Origin: an uncultured Bacteroidales bacterium
GTDB lineage: Bacteria; Bacteroidota; Bacteroidia; Bacteroidales; P3
DNA: 64,000 nucleotides
Assembly (NCBI GenBank): GCA_900317125.1
Contig: ONFR01000004.1
Span: 1-64,000, forward strand
Direction of reading: 5' to 3'
The notes below the pieces were generated by a model. That model did no database searches, was not told where the DNA came from, and was given only the letters and a program-made list of their open reading frames with translations. Shown here one piece after another: positions 1-7,856 of the stretch (positions are counted from its first letter, which is position 1; every line of letters begins with the position of its first letter). Both the position numbers and the translations under genes were made by a program.

Positions 1-537
1 ATAATAGGAAACTCCAAGATTCAGGATATCAAGTTTGCTGTATTGAGGGAATGTGTTGCGGGCATTTTCCCAATCAGACATGTATCCTTTGATATTGTTG
101 TCATTGCTGAAAGAGATGTCAAACCAATTAGGAATGACAGCCACAATATTACGTTCTGCGGGGATATATGCTATCTGGGGACGACAGTATTGCCAGCGGT
201 TACGGGGTTTCCATTTAAAGCTGAACTGAATCTTTTCTGGGGACCCGGAAATGGAAAAAATCATAAATGAGGATTCATATTTTATTAGGAATCCTTTTTT
301 TATAAAGCCGTTCAATCGATGGTAATCAACAAGATGTTTCCAAAAAACGCTATCGTTAAAATAGTCATCTGGAGTCTGGCTCAATTCAATACGCTTCTCC
401 ACCCAGTTGCAAAAGGATGCAATTTTAAGGATACAACTTTTCCCAGAACTCTGTGGGCCAATAAAAAGGTTGTATTTGGCAAGGGTGACAGCTACACTTT
501 TTAAGGGTCCTATATTTTTGATTACTAACTTATTCAT
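1..537 (-). CDS. AAA-type ATPase, N-terminal 179 residues (runs off the window)
   Basis: A leftward frame opens with ATG at 537 and is still open at base 1, so only the N-terminus is present. It begins MNKLVIKNIGPLKSVAV, the usual start of SMC/OLD-like AAA_15 ATPases, followed by a Walker A motif GPQSSGKS at residues 27-34. The fragment goes on through PQIAYIPAERN, as in the 'predicted ATP-binding protein' group that binds and hydrolyses ATP and is often linked to nucleases or defence systems. Signature, Walker B and any C-terminal nuclease domain lie outside the window, so its role cannot be decided. A -7 box on the minus strand at 564-571 gives a leader of about 20 bases. Confidence 0.8.
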   Translation of the reverse strand, partial: MNKLVIKNIGPLKSVAVTLAKYNLFIGPQSSGKSCILKIASFCNWVEKRIELSQTPDDYFNDSVFWKHLVDYHRLNGFIKKGFLIKYESSFMIFSISGSPEKIQFSFKWKPRNRWQYCRPQIAYIPAERNIVAVIPNWFDISFSNDNNIKGYMSDWENARNTFPQYSKLDILNLGVSYY

Positions 538-563
538 GTATAATCAGTATGTTTTTTACTTTG

Positions 564-571
564 CAAAAATA
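564..571 (-). promoter_or_regulatory. Bacteroidota -7 box for the AAA ATPase gene
   Basis: The minus strand reads TATTTTTG, matching the TAnnTTTG -7 element of the Bacteroidota primary sigma factor. It lies about 27 bases upstream of the ATG at 537. No clear TTG was found at the -33 position. Confidence 0.45.
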
Positions 572-639
572 CAAAAAAATATTGATATTATTACTTTCAT
601 GATGGAAAAACATCTCAAAGTAGATAGAACGAAAGGACA

Positions 640-806
640 AAGTTGAAAAATGAAAAGTGTGTTCGCAGAGGAACAATAAAAATTGAAAATTGAAAAGAGT
701 AATCGCTGAGGAAACAAATAAAATTGAAAAGTGAAAATTGAAAATTGAAGAGTGTGTCCGCCGAGGGACAATTATAATTGAAAAGTGAAATTTGAAAAAT
801 GAAAAG
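640..806. repeat. Purine-rich repeat with three small hairpin units
   Basis: The stretch alternates runs of the AAAATTGAAAAGTGAAAA type with a short core. Core one is TGTTC-GCAGAG-GAACA (660-675) and core three is TGTCC-GCCGAG-GGACA (755-770). A degenerate middle copy lies near 700-715. The stem changes on both sides together (TTC/GAA to TCC/GGA). The rest of the 445-bp gap from 538 to 982 is AT-rich, with nothing else recognised. Confidence 0.6.
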
Positions 807-982
807 GCTCCTTAAATTCCAGTTACAAGTAAGAAGCACAATAATAGTGCTATTATTGCGTTATTTTGATTACAATTAAACATTTATCATGAAGTATCAT
901 TTTTTGACGCTAGCTTGTGCAGTTTGCTCAAATGGGTCATGTGGTTGCCACATGACCTAATATTAGCCCCCAACCCACCTAT

Positions 983-2020
983 ATGAACCCTGTAGCCATC
1001 CGTCTGCTAAACCAGCAGCTCTGCTCGCCCCAGTTTTCCACCCCCGAAGAGGTGGTTGCGCACCTCGGTGCCATGCAGGCACAAGAGTATAGACTGATGC
1101 GCTGGGCTGTCGCTATGCGGACAAAGAAACCCTCTTCCGAGGCATTCCAACAGGCTTTCGACAGTGGAAGAATCGTTCGGCTACACCTGATGCGAGGCAC
1201 ATGGCAACTGGTCGCGGGAGATGATTATTGGTGGATGTTGGACTTATTGGCCGAAAAGAGCCGCCGCGTAATCAGAGGATGGATGACAGCGAATCACATC
1301 TTCATTCCCGACGACGAGAGAGTTCGCATCAGAGAGATAATTGCCCGATGTGTCGAGGACTGTGGCAGCGCCACCAAGGAGGACTTTGTCAACGCCCTTG
1401 CCGCCCAAGGCATCAATATGGACGACCACCGACTGTCGTACCACATCCGTATGGCCGAACTCTCAGGTACCTTGTGCAGTGGAAAACTCCTCCCCATGAA
1501 AGCGACTTACAGTCTTGCTGAATCACGCATTCCTCATCGAGAGCACCTAGACCGTGAGGAAGCTTTGGCCCGACTGACACGCAAGTATTTCTTAAGCCGA
1601 TGCCCGGCAACCTTGGAGGACTTTGTATGGTGGTCGGGATTGAGCGTCAGAGACTGCCGAAAAGGGGTCTCCGCCCTCGGCGACGAGCTATACTCTGTCA
1701 AATGGCACAACCGGGAGTTCTTCATCCACCAAGATGCCCGACATCATGGAGTACGTCATGGAAACCTCTTGCTTCTCCCTCCGTATGACGAATACCTTAT
1801 AGGGTATAAGAGTCGCGACATTGTGTTGCCCGAAACCCACCGCCATCATGCCCACAACTCGTCGGGCATCTTCTACCCTATCATCCTTCGGGACGGGATT
1901 GCCTGTGGGAATTGGAAGCCTTTTGAAAAGCAGATGCTCTGCCAGCGGTTTGACCCAGCCGACAACATTGAGGGTCTTGAAATGGCTTGGAAAAAGTATC
2001 AGCGTTATCTTGGTCATTAA
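983..2020 (+). CDS. Winged-helix protein of the HTH_42/AlkZ family, possible DNA glycosylase
   Basis: This 345-aa protein matches the PF06224 family in length and layout. Family members include AlkZ-type glycosylases, which remove alkylated or crosslinked bases from DNA using tandem winged-helix domains. The start MNPVAIRLLNQQL leads to the Q-x-Q motif MQAQ at residues 31-34, where the catalytic glutamines of AlkZ lie, and then to RLHLMRGTWQLVAGDDYWW, the conserved core. The C-terminal GNWKPFEKQ...AWKKYQRYLGH also fits. The gene stands alone and the flanks do not suggest a pathway. The family is certain from sequence; glycosylase activity is inferred from the QxQ motif. Confidence 0.8.
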   Translation: MNPVAIRLLNQQLCSPQFSTPEEVVAHLGAMQAQEYRLMRWAVAMRTKKPSSEAFQQAFDSGRIVRLHLMRGTWQLVAGDDYWWMLDLLAEKSRRVIRGWMTANHIFIPDDERVRIREIIARCVEDCGSATKEDFVNALAAQGINMDDHRLSYHIRMAELSGTLCSGKLLPMKATYSLAESRIPHREHLDREEALARLTRKYFLSRCPATLEDFVWWSGLSVRDCRKGVSALGDELYSVKWHNREFFIHQDARHHGVRHGNLLLLPPYDEYLIGYKSRDIVLPETHRHHAHNSSGIFYPIILRDGIACGNWKPFEKQMLCQRFDPADNIEGLEMAWKKYQRYLGH

Positions 2021-2218
2021 ACCCGAATCGGTCATTAGGCCGACTTTAATATCCTTTCTCGCTTTTTCAGGTCTCTTTATGCCATATCAGCATTTCTTTA
2101 TGCTCAATGACTTTACTTGGTCTCGGCATAGCTTGAACAAGTTCGGCTCTGCTCTCGACTTCCGCAACGTTATTAATGGTCACACCTCTCCGATGTGAAT
2201 TATCGAAGTCTCCATTTT

Positions 2219-2250
2219 TTGTGTGGAATGGGGAAAAAGTTGTATCTTTG
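2219..2250 (+). promoter_or_regulatory. Promoter for the DUF2200 gene
   Basis: TTG at 2219-2221 and TATCTTTG at 2243-2250 are separated by 21 bp, the -33/-7 arrangement of Bacteroidota vegetative promoters. Transcription would start near 2257, about 43 bases before the ATG at 2300. Confidence 0.65.
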
Positions 2251-2299
2251 CATTCAAAAAGGAGCCTTTTGGGGCAATACATTATAATGTCTATTCGCT

Positions 2300-2644
2300 A
2301 TGGATGTGTTTGAAATGAAGTTTGCTAAGGTGTACCCTTTGCTTATCGCTAAGGCTGAGCGGAAGGGTCGGACGGCTGACGAGGTGTATGAGGTAACCTG
2401 TTGGCTGACTGGGTATACAAAGGAGGACCTTAAGGCGCTATTGAATGGCGATTCCACCTATGGGGAGTTCCTGGACAGGGCTCCCAGGATGAATCCCGAC
2501 CGCTTTGAGGTGAAGGGAAAGATTTGCGGTGTCCGCATCGAGGAGATCGAAGACCCACGCATGCGGGACCTCCGCATCCTCGACAAGCTGGTGGACGACC
2601 TGGCCAAGGGTAAACCGGCGTACCCGGCGTACCGCCGGAGGTGA
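2300..2644 (+). CDS. DUF2200 family protein
   Basis: A 114-aa cytosolic protein that follows the DUF2200 family along almost its whole length: FAKVYPLLIAKAERKGRT near residue 8, VTCWLTGY near 35, MNPDRF and KGKICGVRIEEIEDP in the second half, then LDKLVDDLAKGK. The biochemical function of the family is unknown. The last residues (PAYPAYRRR) differ from the usual family ending because a 25-bp tandem repeat starting at 2626 overlaps the 3' end and supplies the stop codon. It has its own promoter at 2219-2250 and no operon partner. Confidence 0.85.
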   Translation: MDVFEMKFAKVYPLLIAKAERKGRTADEVYEVTCWLTGYTKEDLKALLNGDSTYGEFLDRAPRMNPDRFEVKGKICGVRIEEIEDPRMRDLRILDKLVDDLAKGKPAYPAYRRR

Positions 2645-2688
2645 GAATTAGGCGTACCGCCGGGGGTAAGAATTAGGCGTGCCGCCTG
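2626..2688. repeat. 25-bp tandem repeat overlapping the DUF2200 stop codon
   Basis: Units start at 2626, 2651 and 2676 (the last partial). Each contains GGCGTACCGCC followed by a G-rich piece and GAATTA. The first unit carries the TGA stop of the DUF2200 gene at 2642-2644. The period is not a multiple of three, so copy-number change would alter the C-terminus only if it occurred before the stop. Confidence 0.7.
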
Positions 2689-2705
2689 TTGTAATATAAA
2701 CATGA

Positions 2706-3030
2706 ATTATTATTAATTGTCATGAATTTGTGGTCATTACACGGCAATATTAAAATGCGTTGCAATGTGAATTGAAAATATTGATAATGCGTTAATGTGC
2801 AAGTCGATTTACGAATTAACGAATTAACACATTCACGAATTAATTATTATTTGTCATGAATTTATGGTCATTACACGGAAATATAAAATTGCTTTGCAAT
2901 GTGAATTGAAAAGATTGATAATGCGTTAACATATTAATGTGCAAGTCGATTTACGAATTAACGAATTAACACATTCACGAATTAATTATTATTTGTCATG
3001 ATTTTATGGTCATTACACGGCAATTCATGT
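2706..3030. repeat. Tandem repeat of about 134-142 bp, 2.3 copies
   Basis: The phrase GTCATGAATTTATGGTCATT recurs at about 2719, 2853 and 2995. Each time it is followed by ACACGG and, in the two full copies, by CGATTTACGAATTAACGAAT and ACACATTCACGAATTA. The array fills most of the gap upstream of the VanX-type gene. A related CGTTAATGTGTTAAT motif occurs at 59970-60005. No open frame or CRISPR-like spacer pattern is present. Confidence 0.8.
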
Positions 3031-3096
3031 TAAAATAAATCAGTTAAAAATATCATGAACGCCCCTTGCAGGGGGCAATTTTAAGAGATTACCATC

Positions 3097-3855
3097 ATGA
3101 AGAAGTCAAGACTATGGATGCTTGCCGCCATCCTTTTATTATGCGGCATGACGGTCTCCTCATGCAAGAGGGCTACAAAGGAGGTTCCCATTCCCATGGA
3201 AGAGAACATGACCTATTTTACTCCCATCACGGATGTGGTGCCTGATGCCATTCTGGAGATACGCTATTACAGCACGTATAACTTTGTAGGTGCACGTGTG
3301 GACGGGTATCTGGAGCCGTTGGCACTACTGACCAAGGTGGCTGCCGACAGCTTGCTGGCCGTGAGTGACGACTTGAAGCAGCAGGGCTACCGCCTGAATA
3401 TTTATGATGCCTATCGCCCACAGATGGCTGTGGCTCATTTCGTAAGGTGGGCTGAGGACCTGAACGACTCGGCCATGAAGCCTTACTTCTACCCCAATGT
3501 GGATAAGTCGGTGCTGTTCAAGGAGGGCTATATTGCCGAGAAGAGCGGACACTCGCGCGGCTCGACGGTGGACCTGACGCTTGTCGACATGTCCACAGGT
3601 AAGGAGGTGGACATGGGCGGCGTGTTCGACTGGTTCGGCAGGGAGAGCCACCCAGACTGTGGCGGCAACCCGGAGACAATGGAGTACAGACCCAACGACA
3701 CCATCACCGCCACGCAGTTTGAAAACCGCATGCTGCTCCGCCAGGCCATGATGCGTCACGGCTTCAAGCCACTGCCTGAGGAGTGGTGGCACTTCACACT
3801 GGCTAACGAGCCATTCCCCGACACCTATTTCACCTTCCCGGTGAAGAGATGGTAG
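3097..3855 (+). CDS. D-alanyl-D-alanine dipeptidase, VanX/DdpX-type lipoprotein (M15)
   Basis: A 252-aa zinc dipeptidase that would cleave D-Ala-D-Ala in the periplasm. A lipoprotein signal with lipobox VSSC ends at Cys23. The substrate-binding Arg is at 107 in YDAYRP. The metal motif SGHSRGSTVD gives His152 and Asp159, and EEWWH supplies the general-base Glu (228/229) and third zinc ligand His232, so all M15D catalytic residues are present. No VanH/VanA ligase genes are nearby, so a role in peptidoglycan turnover or D-Ala-D-Ala scavenging is more likely than glycopeptide resistance. It is preceded by a tandem repeat array. Confidence 0.88.
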   Translation: MKKSRLWMLAAILLLCGMTVSSCKRATKEVPIPMEENMTYFTPITDVVPDAILEIRYYSTYNFVGARVDGYLEPLALLTKVAADSLLAVSDDLKQQGYRLNIYDAYRPQMAVAHFVRWAEDLNDSAMKPYFYPNVDKSVLFKEGYIAEKSGHSRGSTVDLTLVDMSTGKEVDMGGVFDWFGRESHPDCGGNPETMEYRPNDTITATQFENRMLLRQAMMRHGFKPLPEEWWHFTLANEPFPDTYFTFPVKRW

Positions 3856-3877
3856 CATGACATTGCCCTGCCCTACC

Positions 3878-3916
3878 GCCCCACATGCCGGCAAGGTTCT
3901 CGCCTGTTTGTGGGGC
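3878..3916 (+). terminator. Stem-loop after the VanX-type gene
   Basis: GCCCCACA at 3878-3885 pairs with TGTGGGGC at 3909-3916, about 20 bases after the stop. The following TTGTTGT is only weakly T-rich, so termination efficiency is uncertain. A second hairpin, GCGTTAAT/ATTAACGC, lies at 3983-4004. Confidence 0.45.
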
Positions 3917-4173
3917 TTGTTGTGCAAGGAGGGTCTTGCCCGCAAGAAATCTAGCAGGGCATACAATAAAACAGGGCACATTGCGTTAATAAAACAATTA
4001 ACGCACTAGCGTGAAGTATGACTGTTTTTTGCCGGACAGACTCCATGTCGCGCCACTGATAGATAGTGGGTTCTGTCACCGCACAGCACTACGCTTGTAC
4101 GGTGCTAACAATCGAGGTTGTTGGACAATCAGTCGTATATCAATCTAGTGCCAATAATAAATACAAGTCGACC

Positions 4174-4494
4174 ATGTTAATGACAACTACCCCGACCATT
4201 GAAGGTCATCAGATTGTAGAATACCACGGTGTGGTTTTCGGAGAAGTAATAACAGGTATCAATTTCGTGAAGGATTTCTTTGCAGGCATCCGCAATGTTG
4301 TGGGCGGTCGCTCGGGGTCCTATGAAGAAGAGCTGAGCAAGGCCCGTAACAACGCCATGTCGGAAATGGAACAGCGGGCTATGCGGATGGGCGCCAACGC
4401 TGTGGTAGGCGTAGATATAGACTACGAGGTGCTTGGCACGAACAATGGGATGCTGATGGTGTCGGCGACAGGCACTGCAGTAACAATAAGATAA
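4174..4494 (+). CDS. ybjQ: YbjQ/UPF0145 family protein
   Basis: A 106-aa protein, the usual size for the family. It keeps the family phrases [39 protein letters not shown] and [12 protein letters not shown], and ends [14 protein letters not shown]. The ATG at 4174 is chosen by homology; the open frame extends upstream to 4066 only through non-ATG codons without family similarity. YbjQ proteins form small oligomeric domains, sometimes annotated as heavy-metal-binding, but no function has been proved. It lies 23 bases before the first M20 dipeptidase and may be cotranscribed with it. Confidence 0.85.
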   Translation: MLMTTTPTIEGHQIVEYHGVVFGEVITGINFVKDFFAGIRNVVGGRSGSYEEELSKARNNAMSEMEQRAMRMGANAVVGVDIDYEVLGTNNGMLMVSATGTAVTIR

Positions 4495-4517
4495 GTTGTT
4501 TGCTAAAAGCCTGATAC

Positions 4518-5888
4518 ATGAATCAGATTAAAGAGTATATTGAACAGAACAAAGACAGGTTTGTCGAAGAGCTGTTCTCGTTGATACGCATCCCCTCCAT
4601 CAGCTCCGAGTCGGAGCACAAAGGGGATATGGTGCGTTGCGCCGAGCGTTGGAAGGAGTTACTGACAGCCTCGGGCGCTGAGCATGCGGAGCTGATTGAA
4701 ACCACGGGCAATCCGCTGGTGTATGCAGAGAAGATGGTTGACCCGTCGAAGAAGACCGTGCTGGTATATGGCCACTACGATGTGATGCCAGTGACTCCGA
4801 TGGAGTTGTGGCACACGGAGCCTTTTGAGCCCGTGGTCAAAGACGGCAAGATTTGGGCCAGAGGGGCTGACGACGACAAGGGGCAGAGTTTTATGCAAGC
4901 CAAGGCATTTGAGACCATAATGGCCCTCGGCACGCTGCCCTGCAATGTGAAGTTCCTGCTGGAAGGTGAAGAGGAAATAGGCTCCCCTGCCCTGAAGCTG
5001 TGGCTCAAAGCGCCAGAGAACAAGGCGAAACTGAAAGCAGACGTCATACTGGTGAGCGACACCGACATGGTGAGTGCAGAAGTGCCGAGCATCACCACTG
5101 GCCTGCGCGGCCTGGTGAAGTTTGAGATGCGGGTAACGGGTCCTGACCATGACCTGCACAGCGGCGACTTCGGCGGCACGGTGTCCAATCCGGTGAATGT
5201 GCTGAGCTGGATGATTGGCACCGTGTTGGACAAAGAGGGACATATCACTATTCCGGGTTTCTACGACGACGTGCTGGTATGCAGTGCGGAGGAACGCGAG
5301 TTGATAAACCGTGCCCCATACAGCGATGAGGCGTACAAGAAGAGTGTAGGAGTGGATGTGCTGCACGGCGAGAAAGGATACACCACGTTGGAGCGAATTG
5401 GTATCCGCCCCACTTTCGATGTGTGCGGCATACAGGGCGGCTACAGCGGCGAGGGCTTCAAGACCATTATTCCCTCGGTGGCATGGGCAAAGCTGTCGTT
5501 CCGTCTGGTGGCCAACCAAAACCCCGAGCGCATAGCCCGTTTGGTGGAGGATTATTTCCGCAGCATTGCCCCCGACAGCGTGAAGCTGGAGTTTGTATAT
5601 TACGAGAAGGGCATGCCATACGTCTGCCCCATCGACCTGCCGGCCTACAAGGCGGCAGAGAAGGCCTTCGGCGACACCTACGGCATGCAGCCTATCCCTG
5701 CCCACAGCGGCTGCTCCATCAGTATAGTGAGCGACTTTGAACAGGAGCTGGGGCTGAAGAGCATCCTCCTCGGCTTTGGGTTGGGAGCCGACAACATCCA
5801 CGCCCCAAACGAGAACTACCGCCTGGACCGCTTCTTCAAGGGCATTGAAACTGCTGTGGCGTTTTTCAGACATTACGCTGAAGCATAA
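4518..5888 (+). CDS. M20 family dipeptidase, copy 1 of a tandem pair
   Basis: A 456-aa di-zinc metallopeptidase, cytosolic as it has no signal peptide. The metal and catalytic residues are intact: His86 in VYGHYDVMPV, Asp119 in RGADDDKG, Glu151-153 in EGEEEIGS, an Asp in VSDTD, and the late His in IHAPNENY. The lid domain lies between HDLHSGDFGG and the second half. In the substrate loop, where M20 dipeptidases have R-x-GGSIP, this copy reads AHSGCSIS, so the carboxylate-binding Arg is missing. It is followed after 38 bases by a close paralogue. Substrate preference has probably changed relative to copy 2, which is inference. Confidence 0.88.
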   Translation: MNQIKEYIEQNKDRFVEELFSLIRIPSISSESEHKGDMVRCAERWKELLTASGAEHAELIETTGNPLVYAEKMVDPSKKTVLVYGHYDVMPVTPMELWHTEPFEPVVKDGKIWARGADDDKGQSFMQAKAFETIMALGTLPCNVKFLLEGEEEIGSPALKLWLKAPENKAKLKADVILVSDTDMVSAEVPSITTGLRGLVKFEMRVTGPDHDLHSGDFGGTVSNPVNVLSWMIGTVLDKEGHITIPGFYDDVLVCSAEERELINRAPYSDEAYKKSVGVDVLHGEKGYTTLERIGIRPTFDVCGIQGGYSGEGFKTIIPSVAWAKLSFRLVANQNPERIARLVEDYFRSIAPDSVKLEFVYYEKGMPYVCPIDLPAYKAAEKAFGDTYGMQPIPAHSGCSISIVSDFEQELGLKSILLGFGLGADNIHAPNENYRLDRFFKGIETAVAFFRHYAEA

Positions 5889-5926
5889 CATGAGATAATG
5901 ATTATTAATAACAAACACACAATACT

Positions 5927-7288
5927 ATGAAAGACGTAAAGGGCTATATTGAAGCCAACAAAGACCGTTTTTTGAATGAACTATTCGAACTGATTCGCAT
6001 CCCCTCGATCAGTGCCGAGAGCGAACACAAACCCGATATGGTGCGCTGTGCCGAGAAGTGGAAAGCGTTTCTGCTGGAGGCCGGCTGCGACAAGGCTGAA
6101 GTGATGCCTTCGGCTGGCAATCCTGTGGTGTATGGCGAGAAAACCATCGACCCCGCCAAGCCTACCGTGCTGGTGTATGGCCACTATGACGTGATGCCCG
6201 TGGCACCCCTCGAACTGTGGAAGACCAAGCCTTTCGAGCCTGTGGTGAAAGACGGCAAGATATGGGCGCGCGGTGCCGACGATGACAAGGGTCAGAGCTT
6301 TATGCAAGCCAAAGCCTTCGAGTTTATGGTGAAGACGAACCAGCTGCCCTGCAATGTGAAATTCATGCTTGAGGGCGAAGAGGAAATAGGCTCGCCCAGC
6401 CTGTATGGCTTTTGCGAGGAACACAAAGATCTGCTCAAGGCAGACGTGATATTGGTGTGCGACACCAGCATGATTGCCCCCGATGTGCCCAGCATCACCA
6501 GCGGCCTGCGTGGTCTCTGCTATTGGGAGGTGGAAGTGACCGGCGCCAACCACGACCTGCACAGCGGTATTTACGGCGGAGCCGTGGCCAACCCCATCAA
6601 TATCCTCTGCAAGATGATTGCAGGACTGCACGACGAGAACAACCACATCACTATCCCCGGTTTCTATGACGACGTGCTGGTTATCAGCGACGAGGAACGT
6701 GCCCTCATGGCGCAAGCCCCCTTTAACGAAGAGGACTACAAGAGAGACCTTGGCATCAAGGCCGTGCATGGCGAGAAGGGCTACAGCACCAAAGAGCGCA
6801 CCGGCATCCGTCCTTGCCTCGACATCTGCGGCATTTGGGGTGGACATACCGGCGAAGGCTCGAAGACCGTGCTGCCCAGCAAGGCTTACGCCAAGATATC
6901 AACCCGTCTGGTCGCCAACCAGGATTTCAACAAAATCAGCAAACTGTTCCAGGAGTATTTCGAGAGCATTGCTCCCGACTGCGTGCGCGTGAAGGTGACC
7001 CCGTGCCATGGCGGCGCCGCATACGTCAGCCCGCTGGAGATGAAGGCTTACCAGGCAGCCGAAAAGGCCATGGAAACCACCTATGGAAAACGCCCCATCC
7101 CCACACGCAGCGGCGGAAGCATCCCCATCGTGGCAGGTTTCGAGAAGATTCTCGGCACCAAGAGCATATTGATGGGCTTCGGTCTGGGCAGCGACGACAT
7201 CCACGCCCCCAACGAGAACTACCCACTCGAGCAGTTCTTCAAAGGCATCGAGACCATCCCCTATTTCTATGAGTATTTTGCAAAGTAA
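5927..7288 (+). CDS. M20 family dipeptidase, copy 2 of a tandem pair
   Basis: A 453-aa paralogue of the preceding gene with the same order of motifs: His86 in VYGHYDVMPV, RGADDDKG, EGEEEIGS, HDLHSGIYGG and IHAPNENY. Its substrate loop is TRSGGSIPIV, the canonical form with the Arg that holds the peptide carboxylate in PepV/CNDP-like dipeptidases, so this copy looks like the conventional enzyme. It should hydrolyse short peptides in the cytoplasm. The two copies align without large gaps, showing a local gene duplication. The next gene starts 12 bases after the stop, so the block is probably one transcript. Confidence 0.9.
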   Translation: MKDVKGYIEANKDRFLNELFELIRIPSISAESEHKPDMVRCAEKWKAFLLEAGCDKAEVMPSAGNPVVYGEKTIDPAKPTVLVYGHYDVMPVAPLELWKTKPFEPVVKDGKIWARGADDDKGQSFMQAKAFEFMVKTNQLPCNVKFMLEGEEEIGSPSLYGFCEEHKDLLKADVILVCDTSMIAPDVPSITSGLRGLCYWEVEVTGANHDLHSGIYGGAVANPINILCKMIAGLHDENNHITIPGFYDDVLVISDEERALMAQAPFNEEDYKRDLGIKAVHGEKGYSTKERTGIRPCLDICGIWGGHTGEGSKTVLPSKAYAKISTRLVANQDFNKISKLFQEYFESIAPDCVRVKVTPCHGGAAYVSPLEMKAYQAAEKAMETTYGKRPIPTRSGGSIPIVAGFEKILGTKSILMGFGLGSDDIHAPNENYPLEQFFKGIETIPYFYEYFAK

Positions 7289-7300
7289 TCAATTTAATAC

Positions 7301-7855
7301 ATGAACATGAAGAAACTTGTTTTTATCGCCCTCCTCTCGTTGGCCATGGCTCCCGCAATGGCACAGCACGGTGGCCACAACTGCGGCAATTGCCCCCACC
7401 ACAAACAGCACCAGCAGGCAGCTGCATGCTGCGACCAGCAGAAACAGCAGCCCAAGACGATCAACGGTATGGCGGCTGAGATTGTCCAAGCCTTCCCCGA
7501 AGCCAAGAGCGTGAAAAAGGAGACCAAATGGACGGTGGTTCTTGATGCCAACAAGAAGGTTGTGGGATATGCTGTCTATTCCAAACCCGCCAGCGACGGA
7601 ATCAAAGGGTACAACGGAGAGACCCCGCTGATGGTGGCACTCGACGCCAACCAGAAAGTGAAATGCGTGATACTGCTTCCCAACAACGAGACCCCGGCAT
7701 ACCTGCAACGCGTGGCTGATGCCGGACTGTTGAAAGCTTGGGACGGCATGAAGGCAAGCAAGGCTTGCAAGAAGAAAGTCGACACCGTATCGGGTGCCAC
7801 CTTCTCTTCGCGCAGCATTATCCAGACCCTTCAGGCCGCACTGAAAAACATCTAA
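7301..7855 (+). CDS. Secreted FMN-binding domain protein with a His/Cys-rich N-terminus
   Basis: The 184-aa product has a Sec signal peptide (MKKLVFIALL...APAMAQ) and then a segment rich in His, Cys and Gln (HGGHNCGNCPHHKQ) that could bind metal. The C-terminal half resembles the FMN_bind domain of RnfG/NqrC. DTVSGAT at residues 161-167 matches the ApbE flavinylation signature Dxx(S/T)GAT, so Thr167 is the likely FMN attachment site. It would act in the periplasm as a small redox carrier. No apbE or rnf genes are present here. The reading of the FMN domain is good; the metal idea is inference. Confidence 0.72.
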   Translation: MNMKKLVFIALLSLAMAPAMAQHGGHNCGNCPHHKQHQQAAACCDQQKQQPKTINGMAAEIVQAFPEAKSVKKETKWTVVLDANKKVVGYAVYSKPASDGIKGYNGETPLMVALDANQKVKCVILLPNNETPAYLQRVADAGLLKAWDGMKASKACKKKVDTVSGATFSSRSIIQTLQAALKNI

Positions 7856-7856
7856 G

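Noticed and set aside
640-806. Small ORFs across the purine-rich repeat
   Set aside because: Their composition is set by the repeat (Phe/Ser-rich translations) and they lack starts with ribosome-binding context.
2706-3030. CRISPR-like array
   Set aside because: The units are 134-142 bp long and nearly identical throughout, without short direct repeats separated by unique spacers, and there are no cas genes.
3097-3855. Glycopeptide resistance cluster
   Set aside because: A VanX-type dipeptidase alone, without VanH, VanA or VanS/R genes nearby, does not support a resistance operon.
4066-4173. N-terminal extension of the YbjQ frame
   Set aside because: The extension opens with a non-ATG codon and has no similarity to YbjQ proteins; the family N-terminus begins at 4174.
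4659-5918. Long antisense open frame (419 aa) opposite the M20 dipeptidase genes
   Set aside because: It has no family likeness and mirrors the codon pattern of the real gene on the other strand, as do similar long frames opposite groL (29137-30372), hutH (32503-34068) and the ftcD/M13 peptidase region (15468-17114).
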